From NCBI GenBank assembly GCA_035578155.1, contig JAPWDM010000050.1, positions 1,426,001 to 1,490,000 of the forward strand: a stretch of DNA of 64,000 nt, written 5' to 3'. The notes beneath the pieces were generated by a model. It was not told the DNA's origin. It made no database searches and saw only the letters and a program-made list of their open reading frames with translations. The DNA is from Brachynemurus nebulosus (lineage: Eukaryota > Arthropoda > Insecta > Neuroptera > Myrmeleontidae). A program made the translations under genes and the position numbers. Below are positions 1-11,498 of this stretch, one piece after another. How positions within the stretch are numbered: position 1 is the first letter of the stretch; each line of letters starts with the position of its first letter.

Positions 1-862
1 TCTTTTTGTTTTTTATATGGCTAAATTCCTTCCAAATTGCTCCTTTGGGATCAGTAATTGCTCCAACTGAAACTTAATTATTTAATTAGTTATTTACAAA
101 CAAAAAACTTTTTTGTTTCACTACTTCTATTACCAAAATATTATCAAATAATGCATTTTTATATAATTTCTATACATAAAAAAATTGCTGCCAATTTGCT
201 CCATCTAATTTGAAAGTTCAATATAAATTTTTCTGAATAATAATTAATATATATTAAAATAAAAAAATAATTAAAATAAAAAATAGGTTATGTATTATTA
301 AAACGTATTGGCAATCCAACATACCTTTGAGTCGTTTACATATATTTAAGAATATTTGAATTTTGACAGTCAAATAACATTATAAAAACACAAAATATTT
401 TAATAATTCTTCAAAAAAATTAATATTTATCTTTTAAATTAAATAGAACAAATTGGGAGCAATTTATTGACGTAAAGAAATTATATGAAAAAATATTATT
501 TTAGTAGATTTTGATAACTTAAATAACGGAAAAAAGATTTTTTTTTTATAAATAGCTAATTAAATACAGTATAGCACCGATAATGGAAACATCAGTTTTG
601 GAAATTTTTTGAGAGTATCAAATTAGTCAACATCACTTTTGGAAAGATGCATCAAAAATGTCAAGTATATAAATATTAAATACTTGAAATTTTTGATGCA
701 ACTTTCCAAAAGTGACTAATTTGATGCTCTCAAAAAATTTCCAAAACTGATGTTTCCATTATCGGTGCTATACTGTAATTATGTTTCAAGTGGAACAATT
801 ACTGATTTCAAAGGAGCAATTTGGGAGCAATTTAATCATATAAAAAACAAAAAGATTTTTTA
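1..862. mobile_element. Inverted-repeat element, left end at or beyond the window edge
   Basis: Bases 1 to about 126 are an inverted copy of bases about 522 to 860. Both arms contain CCAAATTGCTCC and a TTTTTGTTTTTTATATG stretch in mirror orientation. The right arm is interrupted by the separate MITE at 567-775; removing it restores the pairing of the arms. The motif AAATTGCTCC or its complement GGAGCAATTT also recurs inside (near 191 and 449). No coding potential. The superfamily is unknown and the left terminus may lie outside the window. Confidence 0.6.
567..775. mobile_element. Palindromic Tc1/mariner-type MITE
   Basis: A 209-bp element starting CAGTATAGCACCGATAATGG and ending with its complement, flanked by TA at 565-566 and 776-777. 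The arms are about 105 bp and almost identical, with a 6-nt gap in the right arm. TA duplication and CAGT...ACTG ends are typical of Tc1/mariner non-autonomous elements. A longer relative lies at 58721-59217, where the empty target is also visible. Confidence 0.8.
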
Positions 863-1084
863 AATTTCGGCGCTAACTTTTTAAGGTATATTAAATTTCA
901 TCTATCATAAAAGGCAAATACTACTCACTCACCTATCAAGAAATCTCCAGAACTATTAATACATGCAAATGTAAGATTTGGTACGTAGGTCGCTGTTGGG
1001 TTGTAGGCGCTTGCTAAGAGAGGGTTTTGCAAAATTTTTAGTCAAACCGTAAAAATTTACGAAAAACCACAAAATGTCAGTTTA
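863..1084. other. No feature recognised
   Basis: AT-rich sequence between two elements. No coding or repeat signal was recognised. Confidence 0.4.
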
Positions 1085-1555
1085 GGCTGCTCGTCCATTG
1101 AATGCGGAAACGTGCGAAATTTAATTCGGACGAATACGCATGAAAACGGACGAACGATCCAAACGGCTGTGAAGCTATACCTCCTCGTACATTGAAAGCG
1201 TCTCATTCGTCCCTTTCCGTGCGTATAATTACAACGTGCGAACAAATCCAATTTTGTTTGGATTTTTTCGCGCGATCAAGTCCGTTTCATGAGATTTTAA
1301 TTATTATTAAAATGAAACCGAAGGTAAATTACAATTATAACTGTGTATCTTTACATATTACGTGCAATTTGTATTTTTTTTTTTTTTTTTGTAATTTTAT
1401 AGCATCTATAACTTGAGAAAAAAAATTAAAAAGAAAAATACTGACGAATATTGGACTAGTGGACGGACAGCAGACATATCATTTCGGACGAACGACAAAC
1501 GTGCGTAATCGTCTGAATCAAATCGTAGTTTTCCGCAACCAATGGACGACCACCC
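1085..1555. mobile_element. Harbinger-like MITE with TTA duplication
   Basis: A 471-bp element flanked by TTA at 1082-1084 and 1556-1558. The ends read GGCTGCTCGTCCATTG and, on the other strand, GGGTGGTCGTCCATTGG, followed by a shared TGCGGAAA. CGTCCATTG and TTCGGACGAA-like words recur inside. A TWA triplet duplication with GG-starting ends is characteristic of PIF/Harbinger. The ends resemble those of the better supported Harbinger element at 26308-27143. No transposase is visible here. Confidence 0.6.
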
Positions 1556-1558
1556 TTA

Positions 1559-2130
1559 TTATTACCTACTGTATACAGATATATCTATGGATAAATTTAT
1601 AAAAAAATAATGTAAATTAATTTGTTGCTAAGCGCTTGGAGAAAATAATTTCGCTTTTTTTTTTGTCATTGTGTCCCCTACGTGTCCCCTATCGATATTA
1701 ATTTAATATCTAAATGTTTTTGATTGGTTTTTAATTGAATGTCTTTTTTATTTATATTTTTATTATTTCCAGTAATCAGTATATAAAAAAAACCTTAAAA
1801 AATATTTAGCATGTTTATTTGTTCAAGTTTGATGCTATTTTAATAAAATAAACGATGAATATATTCAAAATTTATAGATTTGGAATAATTCATTTCCTTT
1901 AAACAAATCGAAGTAAGATATAAAAAATTAAAATTGTCTCCCAAAGTCTTGAGATCCCCCAAAAAATTGTAAATAAACGTTTATATGTTTGACCAGATAA
2001 TATTCAAACGTTTTTAAAGTAGTTCTCCCGGAGTTTGGAGCAATAAAAATTACCCAAAGCTAAATGACCAAAGGTACTTCGTAATAGGTATGGTTGTACA
2101 CAGAAAAGTCACAAACTGTTAAATATACTT
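1559..2130. other. No feature recognised
   Basis: AT-rich spacer. A short duplication GTGTCCCCTA occurs twice near 1671-1690. I see no coding signal. Confidence 0.4.
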
Positions 2131-2138
2131 CTGATATA

Positions 2139-2700
2139 ACCCTCTAGATGGCTATTTTGGAGTCGTTTGACGATTAAAGCAACCGGTTTCAAAAATTGGT
2201 TCACTGGTGGATAAGTGATACCTTGTATTCTAATATAGATTGTGCTAAAATAAACGGCTGGACGAATTTTTATCAGATTTTGCTAAAAAATTAAAGCTGA
2301 AATTGCTCTCTAGGATCCTGGAAGAAAACATCCAAAATAAATGGCTGGACGGGTCTAAACCTTTTGCTCAAACATTACTAAGGTCCTGAAAAAACAAATG
2401 CGAAGTTGGAATAACCCTCTAGGGTACCAGGGACCCAAATATAGTCCAAAATAAACGGCTACCCGAGTCTTGAGTCTTGACTAAATTTTTCTCAAACAAT
2501 ATTGATATTTTGGAAAAACTAAAGTGAGAATAAAATTGTCGCCTAGGGTTCTGGGGCCTTTAAAACACAAAAAGTAATCGCCTGGACGAATCTTAGCACC
2601 AAATTTTGCTCAAATATTATTAGTAAATTAACGCGAATTCGGAAAGGTTCTCTAGAATCATGAAAATCTCAAGGCATAAAAATTAGATACACTCTTCAAA
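2139..2700. repeat. Degenerate tandem repeat, units about 105-125 bp
   Basis: An anchor of the form CTCTAGGGTNCTGGGG recurs near 2139, 2307, 2417, 2541 and 2647. Similar intervening phrases (CCAAAATAAACGGCTGG, TTTGCTCAAANATTA) recur between anchors. Another unit lies at about 4190-4320. It looks like an old tandemly amplified untranslated or non-coding transposon segment. No ORF. Confidence 0.6.
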
Positions 2701-3214
2701 TATGAATATTTCTATTTCAAAGTCGTTAGATCGGCGGAGCGAAGCTCTATCAGAAATTGGTTTTTAAAAGGAATTCAGAATATCTCATTTTAAATATAAA
2801 GTAAATTCGAAATAGACTCCCAATACTTTCGAATAGGATTAAAATTAAATATTTGGGTTTGGACCATATTTTATGGAAATTTTATATGCTATTGAAACAC
2901 GAATAATTATGATCAATTTAGAGTTGGTAGGTGAGGGAAGCGAAGCACTATAAGTAACTAATTTCGTACATTTTAGAATATCAAATTTAAATGAGCCTGT
3001 GGTCAAAATTTTCCGTCAGTGCCTCCAAATTGGATATTTGACTGTGGTCGTAAAAAAGGCTCCTTTCATTTTTAAATGGTTATTTAAGTTATAAGAGTAC
3101 CAAATATTGCGACATTATAAATATTATCGTTCAAAATTATGAAAATTTTATTTTTTAAATATTACAAAATTTACATTAGTGATGACGTAATCAGAAACAT
3201 AAATCTGAAACAAC
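2701..3214. other. Unassigned repeat-like sequence
   Basis: Two related phrases, GGAGCGAAGCTCTAT near 2736 and GGAAGCGAAGCACTAT near 2937, suggest an old internal duplication. No coding signal was seen. Confidence 0.3.
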
Positions 3215-3978
3215 TTACGTCACCGCTCAGTATTTATTAAAATGTAACTGTAGTAACCGTAATTAAAAAATAGTTGTCATTATATTTCTCACATTTTATC
3301 TATATTCCATTGCGTTTTCTGTTATTTTGCATAATATATTAACAACGGGAGTTGAATTTATAAAAGATGATAATTATAATCTTCCTCGAATTGATCCTTT
3401 AATGCTAGCAAGTTACCTTGCAAACACCAATGATTTTTGTTCGACAAAATTTAAAAATATAAAAACTTTTGTGTATGCATAAATAACGTATTATGTTTTT
3501 AATATTTTTTTAAAAATAGATAACATACACGACGCTTATGGGAATAAGTTTTATTTTTATGTTTGGATCTGCAAGACAGTCGTATGTTGAAGATGTCATA
3601 GGATATGTGTCACTGATAGTGACACATATCCTCTACACGTCTGTACTGTAAAATTTGTTCTGAACCTATTTATGCCAAATCTTGTTCATTTTGAGTCGAA
3701 AAGTAAATAAAATGCAACAAGTAATTAACTAAATATGAAATATTTACATAATAATTTACTAAAAAAGAATTGCACTTGGGAGAATGACTGAAATTTTATT
3801 ATTTTTTTAGTTTTGGAAATGAAATTTGAGAAATTCCATGTGATTTAAAGTTCTCTAATTTTGTTCTTATCTATCGTATTCATTTCAAAAATAAAATTGT
3901 GAAAAAATGACAATAAAGTACTTACAAATAATGCTTACTATGATATGGGCCATTTGACAATGCTGAGCGGTGACGTCA
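3215..3978. mobile_element. TIR element with ACGTCACCGCTCAG ends
   Basis: TTACGTCACCGCTCAGTA at 3215-3232 is an inverted copy of TGCTGAGCGGTGACGTCA at 3961-3978 (16 of 18 match). The enclosed 764 bp is AT-rich and non-coding and has a perfect hairpin near its centre (3600-3632). The target duplication is not clear, so the outer boundary is uncertain. Superfamily unknown. Confidence 0.45.
3600..3632. repeat. Perfect 15-bp hairpin, 3-nt loop
   Basis: AGGATATGTGTCACT and its exact complement are separated by GAT. It lies close to the midpoint of the 3215-3978 element. Confidence 0.85.
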
Positions 3979-4189
3979 TGTTTTGCCATGTAAAGAAGTG
4001 ATACTGTTTCAGCGAGAAATTTTTAACGCGTATAAGAAGACACTTTTTTCGCCTATTATCGTTGAGTTTTTTTTTTTAATAAAAAGTATTTCGAACATCA
4101 TATTAGAGGTATACAAATAATTTAAAATACTTTTTAAAAAATTGTCAAATACCCAATTTAATGCCAATTAAAAAGCTGAGGGAATTTTG

Positions 4190-4330
4190 AGAAAATTTTG
4201 CTCAAATATTATGGAAATCTCTGGAAAAAATGAAAGTGAAGTTAAAATTGTCCCCTAGGGTCTGAGTGCCCTAAGAAAGGCCTAAAATAGAAATACTTCT
4301 AAAACGATTGGGACGAATTTAGTAACTAAA
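4190..4330. repeat. Isolated unit of the 2139-2700 repeat family
   Basis: Contains GCTCAAATATTAT, a CCCCTAGGGTCTG anchor and GGGACGAATTT in the same order as the units at 2139-2700. Confidence 0.5.
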
Positions 4331-4461
4331 ACTTAATTTCGTATCGAAAGCCAAACTCTAACTGCACACTGCATCTAGACTGCAATTGCATTCATATGCG
4401 ATATCGTCGCCAACGCCTAGTCGTTGAGATAGGTATTCTCTTTGAGGTTTCACGGTTTTAG

Positions 4462-4590
4462 CAGGGTTGGCATGTTTAAAACAAAGTGTTTTAAATCACA
4501 TGTTTTAAACACTGTTTAAAACACAATCTAAATAAAACATGTTTGAAATTAAAGTGTTTTAAACGATGTTTTAAACTATGTTTAAAACAA
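4462..4590. mobile_element. hAT-like terminus with seven GTTTTAAAC motifs
   Basis: Starts CAGGGTTGGCATG, a hAT-like end, followed by GTTTAAAAC/GTTTTAAAY words at 4473, 4488, 4502, 4514, 4555, 4568 and 4580. The opposite end and an 8-bp duplication were not found, so this is a single recognisable terminus or a truncated element. Confidence 0.4.
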
Positions 4591-5090
4591 ATAAAAAACA
4601 TTATATATTAAACTAGGTTCTGAACAATCTTTAATTAAATTCTTTCGGTTAAGTTGTAAATACAATGTATTGAAATTAAAAAAATAGCTTAATTATGTCT
4701 TTAGTAATTAATATTAGGCAGTTCTATTCCAATATGCATCAGTAATAAAATAATAAAATCAAAACTAAATTTATCAAAATCCCGAATTTCACTCTGGGTG
4801 CATTTCCTTGTTAGACATGTGCCAAATTTGTTTGAAATCAGTTGTACCTCCATAATACTTATCGTGTGTAGGTATAATCTATTGTGGGTAACGTTTTCAT
4901 TTAAGCCCTTTAGGTACATAAAGGTTCCATTTAAATACCACAAACGTATGTGTTTACGTAGGCGTAGTCATGGATATGTTACAAATATTAAAATATATAT
5001 ATATAGCCTACTCATACGTATAATAAATACGAGATGTAAATGAAAATTTAAATTACTTCTGGCAACATAATAGGTAACTACATATGTATG
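4591..5090. other. Mostly unassigned; short shared repeat at 4784
   Basis: AATTTCACTCTGGGTGCAT near 4784 recurs near 47485 with a few more matching bases. The rest is AT-rich and unassigned. Confidence 0.4.
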
Positions 5091-5749
5091 TATAGTATAT
5101 TTTTTTACTTTAGGAATGACGTCATTATCGTCTCTTTTCAATTTATGACGCTAGCTGTCCTTTAAAAAAATTATATGATACTGATCCTTCAAAACCTTAA
5201 AATAGTACATAAATTAAGTTTATTTTGATTATTTCTTTTTTTCACTCTTTTCAGTTGACAAATTATATAAGATTTCACTTACGGACTTGTGTATATTGAA
5301 TGAAAGTTAGAAGGAGATAACATACCATTAAATTAGGTATTATTAAATAATTTTTACCAACAATTTTTTATTTGACCCACCCATTTCAATTCAAATTTTT
5401 ATGATACCTAGGTAGTAACGTACCACAGTAAGGTATCATAAAAATTTGAATTGAAATGGGTGGGTCAAATAAAAAATTGTTGGTAAAAATTATTTAATAA
5501 TACCTAATTTAATGGTATGTTATCTCCTTCTAACTTTCATTCAATATACACAAGTCCGTAAGTGAAATCTTATATAATTTGTCAACTGAAAAGAGTGAAA
5601 AAAAGAAATAATCAAAATAAACTTAATTTATGTACTATTTTAAGGTTTTGAAGGATCAGTATCATATAATTTTTTTAAAGGACAGCTAGCGTCATAAATT
5701 GAAAAGAGACGATAATGACGTCATTTCTAAAGTAAAAAAATATACTATA
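5091..5749. mobile_element. 659-bp near-perfect hairpin (long-arm MITE)
   Basis: Two 319-bp arms (5091-5409 and 5431-5749) are inverted copies with only one mismatch that I could find (TTTAGGAATGACG against TTTAGAAATGACG). They are separated by a 21-bp spacer. Each arm carries the palindrome TGACGTCA near its outer end. The outermost bases read TATAGTATAT...ATATACTATA, so a TA duplication is possible. The near identity means recent formation or strong arm-to-arm conversion. No protein is encoded. Confidence 0.9.
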
Positions 5750-5948
5750 TAATATTTGATGTATCCATGTGTGCAATAGGTTGTGGACACATAATATTAT
5801 CAAATAATTAGATAATGGAGTGTTGCTATGATTTAAACAGCCAAACAGCCCGGCAAAACGAAAACGAAAAACCATAATTTAAAAGACGATAGGAAAAACG
5901 ACGGCATGATGAGAAAAAATTTCTTTCAAAAAGTAGATATTTTTTAAT

Positions 5949-5950
<2 letters not shown>

Positions 5951-6027
<77 letters not shown>
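5951..6027. repeat. (TA)n microsatellite
   Basis: An uninterrupted AT dinucleotide tract of about 77 bp. Confidence 0.95.
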
Positions 6028-6028
<1 letters not shown>

Positions 6029-6142
6029 GGAGAGCTCAATGTTAGCGTAAACCAAGTAGCTTAATTGGTCTACTAAGTAGCCTAATTGGTCCAGAAATGC
6101 CCACTGGTGTTTACAGAAAAGAAATAGTTACTGTACCTCTGT

Positions 6143-6180
6143 ACTCTGTGGTCATACGTCCTTCGTCCTTCGTCTTACAT
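6143..6180 (+). repeat. 38-bp direct repeat, copy 1
   Basis: Identical over 38 bp to 6722-6759. Contains CGTCCTTCGTCCTTCGTC. The two copies lie 579 bp apart in the same orientation, with no similarity on either side. Confidence 0.85.
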
Positions 6181-6721
6181 CAACTAACATGCTCATCTAG
6201 TCAAAAAATTAACTTCTACCATCACCAGACACCCACATATACATGTACTATTATACATGTATCATAATTATGTGATCGTATGCATATATATGCATGCGGG
6301 TATACGATACATATACAAAATATACATACTGTGTCGAATATGTACTTAGACTGTGACTAACTTCACACTTTATACGAGAAAACGATCACAGTTTACATAA
6401 CATAGTTTTCCTCGGAAACTAGTTGACATAGAAAAAAAGTTTAAAGACCTTTTTTATGTAATTTTTTTTTCTCTTTTAAATGGTGTAAAAAAATTTCGCA
6501 AAAAATTGGAATGGAATGTTTTTATAGAAAACTGAGATTAAAAATTTTCGTAATTTTAGCTGTTTCAGTAACATCAAGCTTTAAACATTATTAAGGGGTT
6601 TAAGCAATATTAAAAGCTTATATTTTAACAAGGTCTTTGTCTAAGGATACTCAGCAAACTCTTAAGCGTCGTGTGTAGTTTCCGTCAATTTAGAACCTAT
6701 ATTTTGGGTCATAAGTTTATG

Positions 6722-6759
6722 ACTCTGTGGTCATACGTCCTTCGTCCTTCGTCTTACAT
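6722..6759 (+). repeat. 38-bp direct repeat, copy 2
   Basis: Second copy of the 6143-6180 repeat. It lies about 100 bp upstream of the R1-like RT remnant. Confidence 0.85.
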
Positions 6760-6865
6760 TAATCCATTGTTGTTGAAATATGTGAATAGTCAATTTTATA
6801 TATTTTGTAATATTTTGAAATTAATATTTTTTTTTCTATTTCACCTGTGGATATAGTGGTCTATG

Positions 6866-8393
6866 GTACTTATACCAAAGCCGAACAGATCAATAGATGA
6901 CGTATCTGCCTATAGACCATTATGCTTATTAAACACGATGGGAAAACCCTTCGACGGACTCATACGACTTCGAATAGAACAAGAATTAGATAAGGGGGGT
7001 GGTCTCTCTGACAGGACGGTCGACATTACACGCGATTAGGAGAATAATGGATATCGCTGAGAACACGGAATGTACATGGTGCGTGTTAATTACCCTAGAT
7101 GTAAAGAAAGCATTTAACACTCTCTTACATCGGATAATCATAGAAAAAATGAGGAGGAAAGACTTAGCAGAGCACTTGGTTTCCCTCGTGGGGAGTTACT
7201 TAGAGAATAGGTTTTTGCATCTTGACAAGGAGGGACGGATAGAGGTTACGGCTGGAGTACCGAGGGATCGGTTCTGGGGCCCGCGCTATGGAACATCAGT
7301 TACGATGAGATACTTGATCGGGAGCTGGTGGATGGGGCTGAATGTATTGGTTTTGCAGACGATTTGGCAATTATAGTCAAGGCAAAGAGCGAAGCGGATC
7401 TGCTGTTTGCTACAAATGAGTCGCTGATAAGAGTGGACGTCTGGATGTTGGTAAATGGACTAGAATTCGCGCCAGAGAAGACTGAAGCTGCAATATTGAA
7501 GGGTCGCCGAAACCGTGCTAATATTAGATTCCTTCTGAGGGAACAGATAATAACTCCACCCAAGGCTATCAAGCACCTAGGGATCATGGTAGATCACCGG
7601 AGAACCTTCATAACACACGTTAGCAGTGCTGTCACAAAGACCGAGAAAACATCTGTGCGGCGATATCTTGGTAATGCCTAACATTGGCGGACCAGTAAGC
7701 TACCGAAGAGAGGTGTTGGCCGGTGTGGTATACTCAGTACTATTATATGAAACTCCAATCTGGACTAGAGCGCTGTGTATCCAGAAATATAAGAAAATGG
7801 TGGAGGACTCTCAAAGGAAAATTTTGTTGAGAGTAGCGAGTGCCTATCGCACCGTATCTACGGCGGCACTGCAAGTAATTACGGGAATCATACCAATTGA
7901 CCTACTGGCTGAGGAACGGCGGGACGTCTTTTTTGATGACAAAAGTGACCCTGATCAAACTAGAAATAAACGGAGGGAGAAAACATTTGAGAGATGGCAA
8001 GAAAGATGGGAGGCTTGGGGGGAGACAGGTCAATGGACAAAGCGGATTATTCCCGACGTCATAAGATGGTACAAATGTGGCCATAGGAGATTGGACTACT
8101 TTCTGACCCAGGCACTCACCGGGCATGGTTCTTTTCGAACTTTTATTAAGCGTATTGGCAAAAGCCAGGACGACCGCTGCCTGTACTGTGGTGGCAGGGA
8201 CACCTCCGAACATACCCTGTTCAAATGTGAACGATAGGAGGACCTCAGGCATAATCTAAACACAAAAGTTGGTTTTATTTGGGAGGTGGGGAACACAATG
8301 GAGATGATGACAAGCAGCAGAGAGAGGTGGAAGGTGGTTGCGGAAATAATGGGGGAAGACAATGGCAACAAAGGAGCTGGAGGAACGAACTAA
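6866..8393 (+). pseudogene. R1-clade LINE reverse transcriptase (ORF2) remnant
   Basis: Decayed 3' portion of a non-LTR retrotransposon ORF2, read in three successive frame switches. Frame at 6866 holds the finger motif (AYRPLCLLNTMGK). Frame at 6999 holds GRSTLHAIRR and palm motif A (LDVKKAFN). Frame at 7328, continuing from about 7262, holds the GSVLGPALWN part of motif B and motif C (GFADDLAIIV). Frame at 7626 holds the thumb and C-terminal region with YRTVSTAALQVITGIIPID and a CX2CX7HX4C knuckle (C...C...EHTLFKC). A TAG at 8235-8237 interrupts the last frame, which otherwise runs to TAA at 8391. The YRTVS/GIIPIDLL block and zinc knuckle are typical of R1-type elements. The endonuclease half is absent. 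Not functional. Confidence 0.88.
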
Positions 8394-9934
8394 CTAATTA
8401 GGCTTTATTGCTGTCTTTGCGCCGCTGATATACTTTTAATTTGTTGTTTTGTTGTTCTTTTAACATTGTTTTAATTATTTTTTTTTTTATTTTAGTCTAT
8501 GGCTTTTATTTATTTTTGCTTTTAGCCTAAGTTTTATTCTTGCTTTTGGTTTCTTGTTTTTGTGAACTAGCGTCTTTTATTTATTTTACTGTTTTCTTAT
8601 TTTATTCTTATGTATGCGGTTCGAATTTTGTGGTTTTTTGCCCTCATCTATTGACAATTCTCTTCACTATAAAGATTTATCAATTGTGAGCCCAAAAAAT
8701 TTAACATAATTCTTCACTTCATAATTTTCCACAGTAGTATCAACTTCCAGCGTCACATCACTAAAATTGTCGTCCAAGTTACCGAATCACTATTAACTTG
8801 GGTAGTGTGAATCTCTCGAGGTCGCCCTCACATCACACCACTTTTGTTTCCTAGTTATTTTTAGGTATTATTACCATTTTCAGTTTAATCCGAGTTTCAC
8901 CGAACTCGTTACACGTGGCGATCGAGAATTTTTTATTTTTTATTTTTTAGAAAATTTCCATAGCTTGAACTTTTATAAATATACTTTGAATGAATCACGT
9001 CACTGATTCATCAGATATAATTTACATCCATAAAATTACTTAAATATATTCCTGTCAAAAAATAATTTACTTGGTAATTGGTATTTTTATAATATCTCAT
9101 AAACATAAAAAAAAAATGTGTATCAAAATGTAAAATAAATCAAAATTACCTGCATGTACTTATCCCATATAAATAATAAGTTTAAAAGTTACAATGTAGC
9201 TGCGAATATAATAAGAAAAGTAAACATTACAATCCCTTACTTAAAGTTTTGCTCTTTCATGGCAAATTACATAAGGTAACTGAAAAATATGATAATTTTT
9301 CTCGCAATACTGAACCTACGAAAAAACAAAACAAGAAAAGCAATGTAATCTGCGAAGGTAGAAAACGAAAATATGGATAGAATGTTACCTACAAAAAATA
9401 TACACATAAATCGTCTTTATTAAAATAAATATTTTTCATATAATTCCAACCTAAATGTATATTTAGATATTTTGGATGTCGGATATGTCTTAAATTTTGA
9501 AACTGAGGTCCACGCTTGATTTGTAACTTTGTAAGTGTTTGTTTATTTTTATATGCGCGGTTTAACCACGACGGTTCCGTGTTATTTCCGACGATGTCAT
9601 TGGCGACGATTTCCAGGTAGAGGAATTTGACCCGTTAAGGAATAACTCAACTGACAACACTGTAAACCATTAGTCAACATTACAATTTACTAATTAAGAT
9701 TAAAATTTTCAGCCTTGCCTGGTTACAGAATGAATTTGTCACAGACACTAGCGTACGTTAACATTAAAAAGTAACATAGATGTCATAAATATGAATATTA
9801 TACAGGGTGTTTCTAGCAACTAAGAACGTAGAAATTTTAAAATAGAAAATATATGTTGTGGGTGTTTTATTTTGTTTTTACTAGATATTTAAAATAAAAT
9901 TACAACAAAATAATATTTGTTGTAATAACAGAAG
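8394..9934. other. AT-rich spacer, possible LINE 3' UTR and LTR traces
   Basis: Bases 8394-8640 may be the 3' untranslated part of the R1 remnant (T-rich, no poly-A seen). TGGCGATCGAG at 8926 and TGGCGACGATTTCC at 9601 resemble retroviral-type primer-binding sites, but no LTR pair was found. Nothing else was recognised. Confidence 0.35.
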
Positions 9935-10004
9935 AGTCATTTTTAAATTAATTTTAGAGTTACACGTGTTTTATGGGGGTGCTCAATACTTTTTGCCAAG
10001 GCTG
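9935..10004 (-). mobile_element. Tc1-like terminal fragment
   Basis: About 75 bp match the terminus at 51770-51846, including GTTACACGTGTTTT and CCAAGGCTG followed by TA. On the minus strand it starts CAGCCTTGGCAAAAAGTATT. No transposase accompanies it. A CAGGGTGTTTCTAGCAAC word about 210 bp to the left (9797) may be an unrelated element end. Confidence 0.65.
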
Positions 10005-10006
10005 TA

Positions 10007-10560
10007 TTACACAGGTCGAGTACATCAGACGAAAAAAAGAGCTTATATTGGACTGCAGTATAGTCAGTCTTTAATGACTAACATTGAACGGAACAAAAAT
10101 ACTTAGGTTATTTTAATGATAAGATAAAATACTCAAACCAAGTTTCTAAAAAAAGAAAAAAAAATTTTGAACTATTTTTATTATAGGTCAAATAAACTAA
10201 AGTTAGTCTGATGTCACTAAACAAATGCAACACACATGACGCAAAACTAGCTGTACCAAATTTTCTGTCTCTTTCGTTTTCTTTTTTTATATTGGAACAA
10301 CTACAGTAACCTAAAAATATACTTCTAATTTTACCTCTTTTTGGTACACCTTTAATTCATCATATAATCAAAATTATAAACTGATCTTCAACAGGTTTCC
10401 AACCACACAGATATTAATACATATATTCTTTCTTTTTCAGAAATCAAAAACAGGTGACGTCTTTATTTAACGTCTTCTACCGTCAATTTTCACAACTTGG
10501 TCGAAATTCACGGTAATTCCACAACCGTATACCAGGCATGAGATTATTAAAATACCCAAG
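10007..10560. other. No feature recognised
   Basis: AT-rich, no coding signal seen. Confidence 0.4.
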
Positions 10561-10564
10561 AAAA

Positions 10565-11496
10565 TGTTAGAGATGTTAGAGATGCCGCACATTTTGAAAA
10601 CACTTGATACTTCTTAAAATATGCATTTAATTGATTTGAAATTTGGTACACAATAAATGTTAACATTGTTCTTTAAAATTATTTATAAATAATTTTAAAT
10701 TTTGAATCATAAAGATTTATAATTAACATTTTTACAGAGCCTGCAAAATGGCGTCTCTCCCACACCTATGGGAGAAATGCCGCATCAAAGAAGGTGAGAC
10801 GCCGCATAGTTCATATTGAAAATTTTGCATATTACACACATCTCCATACATGATGCTTGTCATATGTAACCATTTTTGGCACTTTGTACATCTTAACCAG
10901 TCAACTTTTTTTTTGTTTCTGAGTACTTTTCAAAATATTCAATACACAGGCAATCATCATTATTTCTATTATCTTCACTAAGATGAGGGCTCTTTTTGAT
11001 CCATTAATGGATCTTTTATATTTACGTGGCATAATTTACAGTAAAAAAAAATTGCATAATTAAGGTATGTAAGTCTATGTATTTTACATGTAATATGATG
11101 CGGCATCTATACCAACTTTAAATGCGGCATCTCTCCTTTTTGTTGGGATAGATGCCGCATGTTGCTATAGCAAGCATAGTGCGGAATTCCAACCTAAAAT
11201 TTTATACAGTACTTTTAAAATATACCTAAATTAATAATCAAATTCATTTTCATTCAAACAATGAAATATACATTCTTAAATTCTAATGAATTAAATGCTT
11301 GATAAAATATTATGTTAAAAAACTTACTTTTCAAGAATAAAAAGTCGGATAATTACTAAACTGATGGACTAATCATAAATGTTACCCTATACAGCTTAAA
11401 TAAGTAACTTATTTTAAATATATAATCCATTAATAGCGCTATCTATCAATCAACGGAAGAACTATGGCTACTGCGGCATCTCTCCCGCACTTACCC
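10565..11496. mobile_element. TA-flanked element with repeated GCGGCATCTCTCC motif
   Basis: The right end, read on the minus strand, is GGGTAAGTGCGGGAGAGATG directly inside TA (11497-11498). The motif GCGGCAT(C)TCTCC or its complement recurs near 10575, 10745, 10775, 10800, 11100, 11125, 11150 and 11471, in both orientations. The left terminus is degraded. No ORF, so it would depend on another element. The terminal GGGTAAGT resembles the ends at 42421, 19076 and 63142. Confidence 0.55.
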
Positions 11497-11498
11497 TA

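Noticed and set aside
5675..5875. A 66-codon minus-strand ORF
   Set aside because: It straddles the hairpin boundary and has no motif.
8926..8936. TGGCGATCGAG as a retroelement primer-binding site after an LTR ending CGTTACA
   Set aside because: No partner LTR or coding remnant nearby; a short motif is not enough.
9601..9614. TGGCGACGATTTCC as another primer-binding site
   Set aside because: No LTR boundary could be paired with it.
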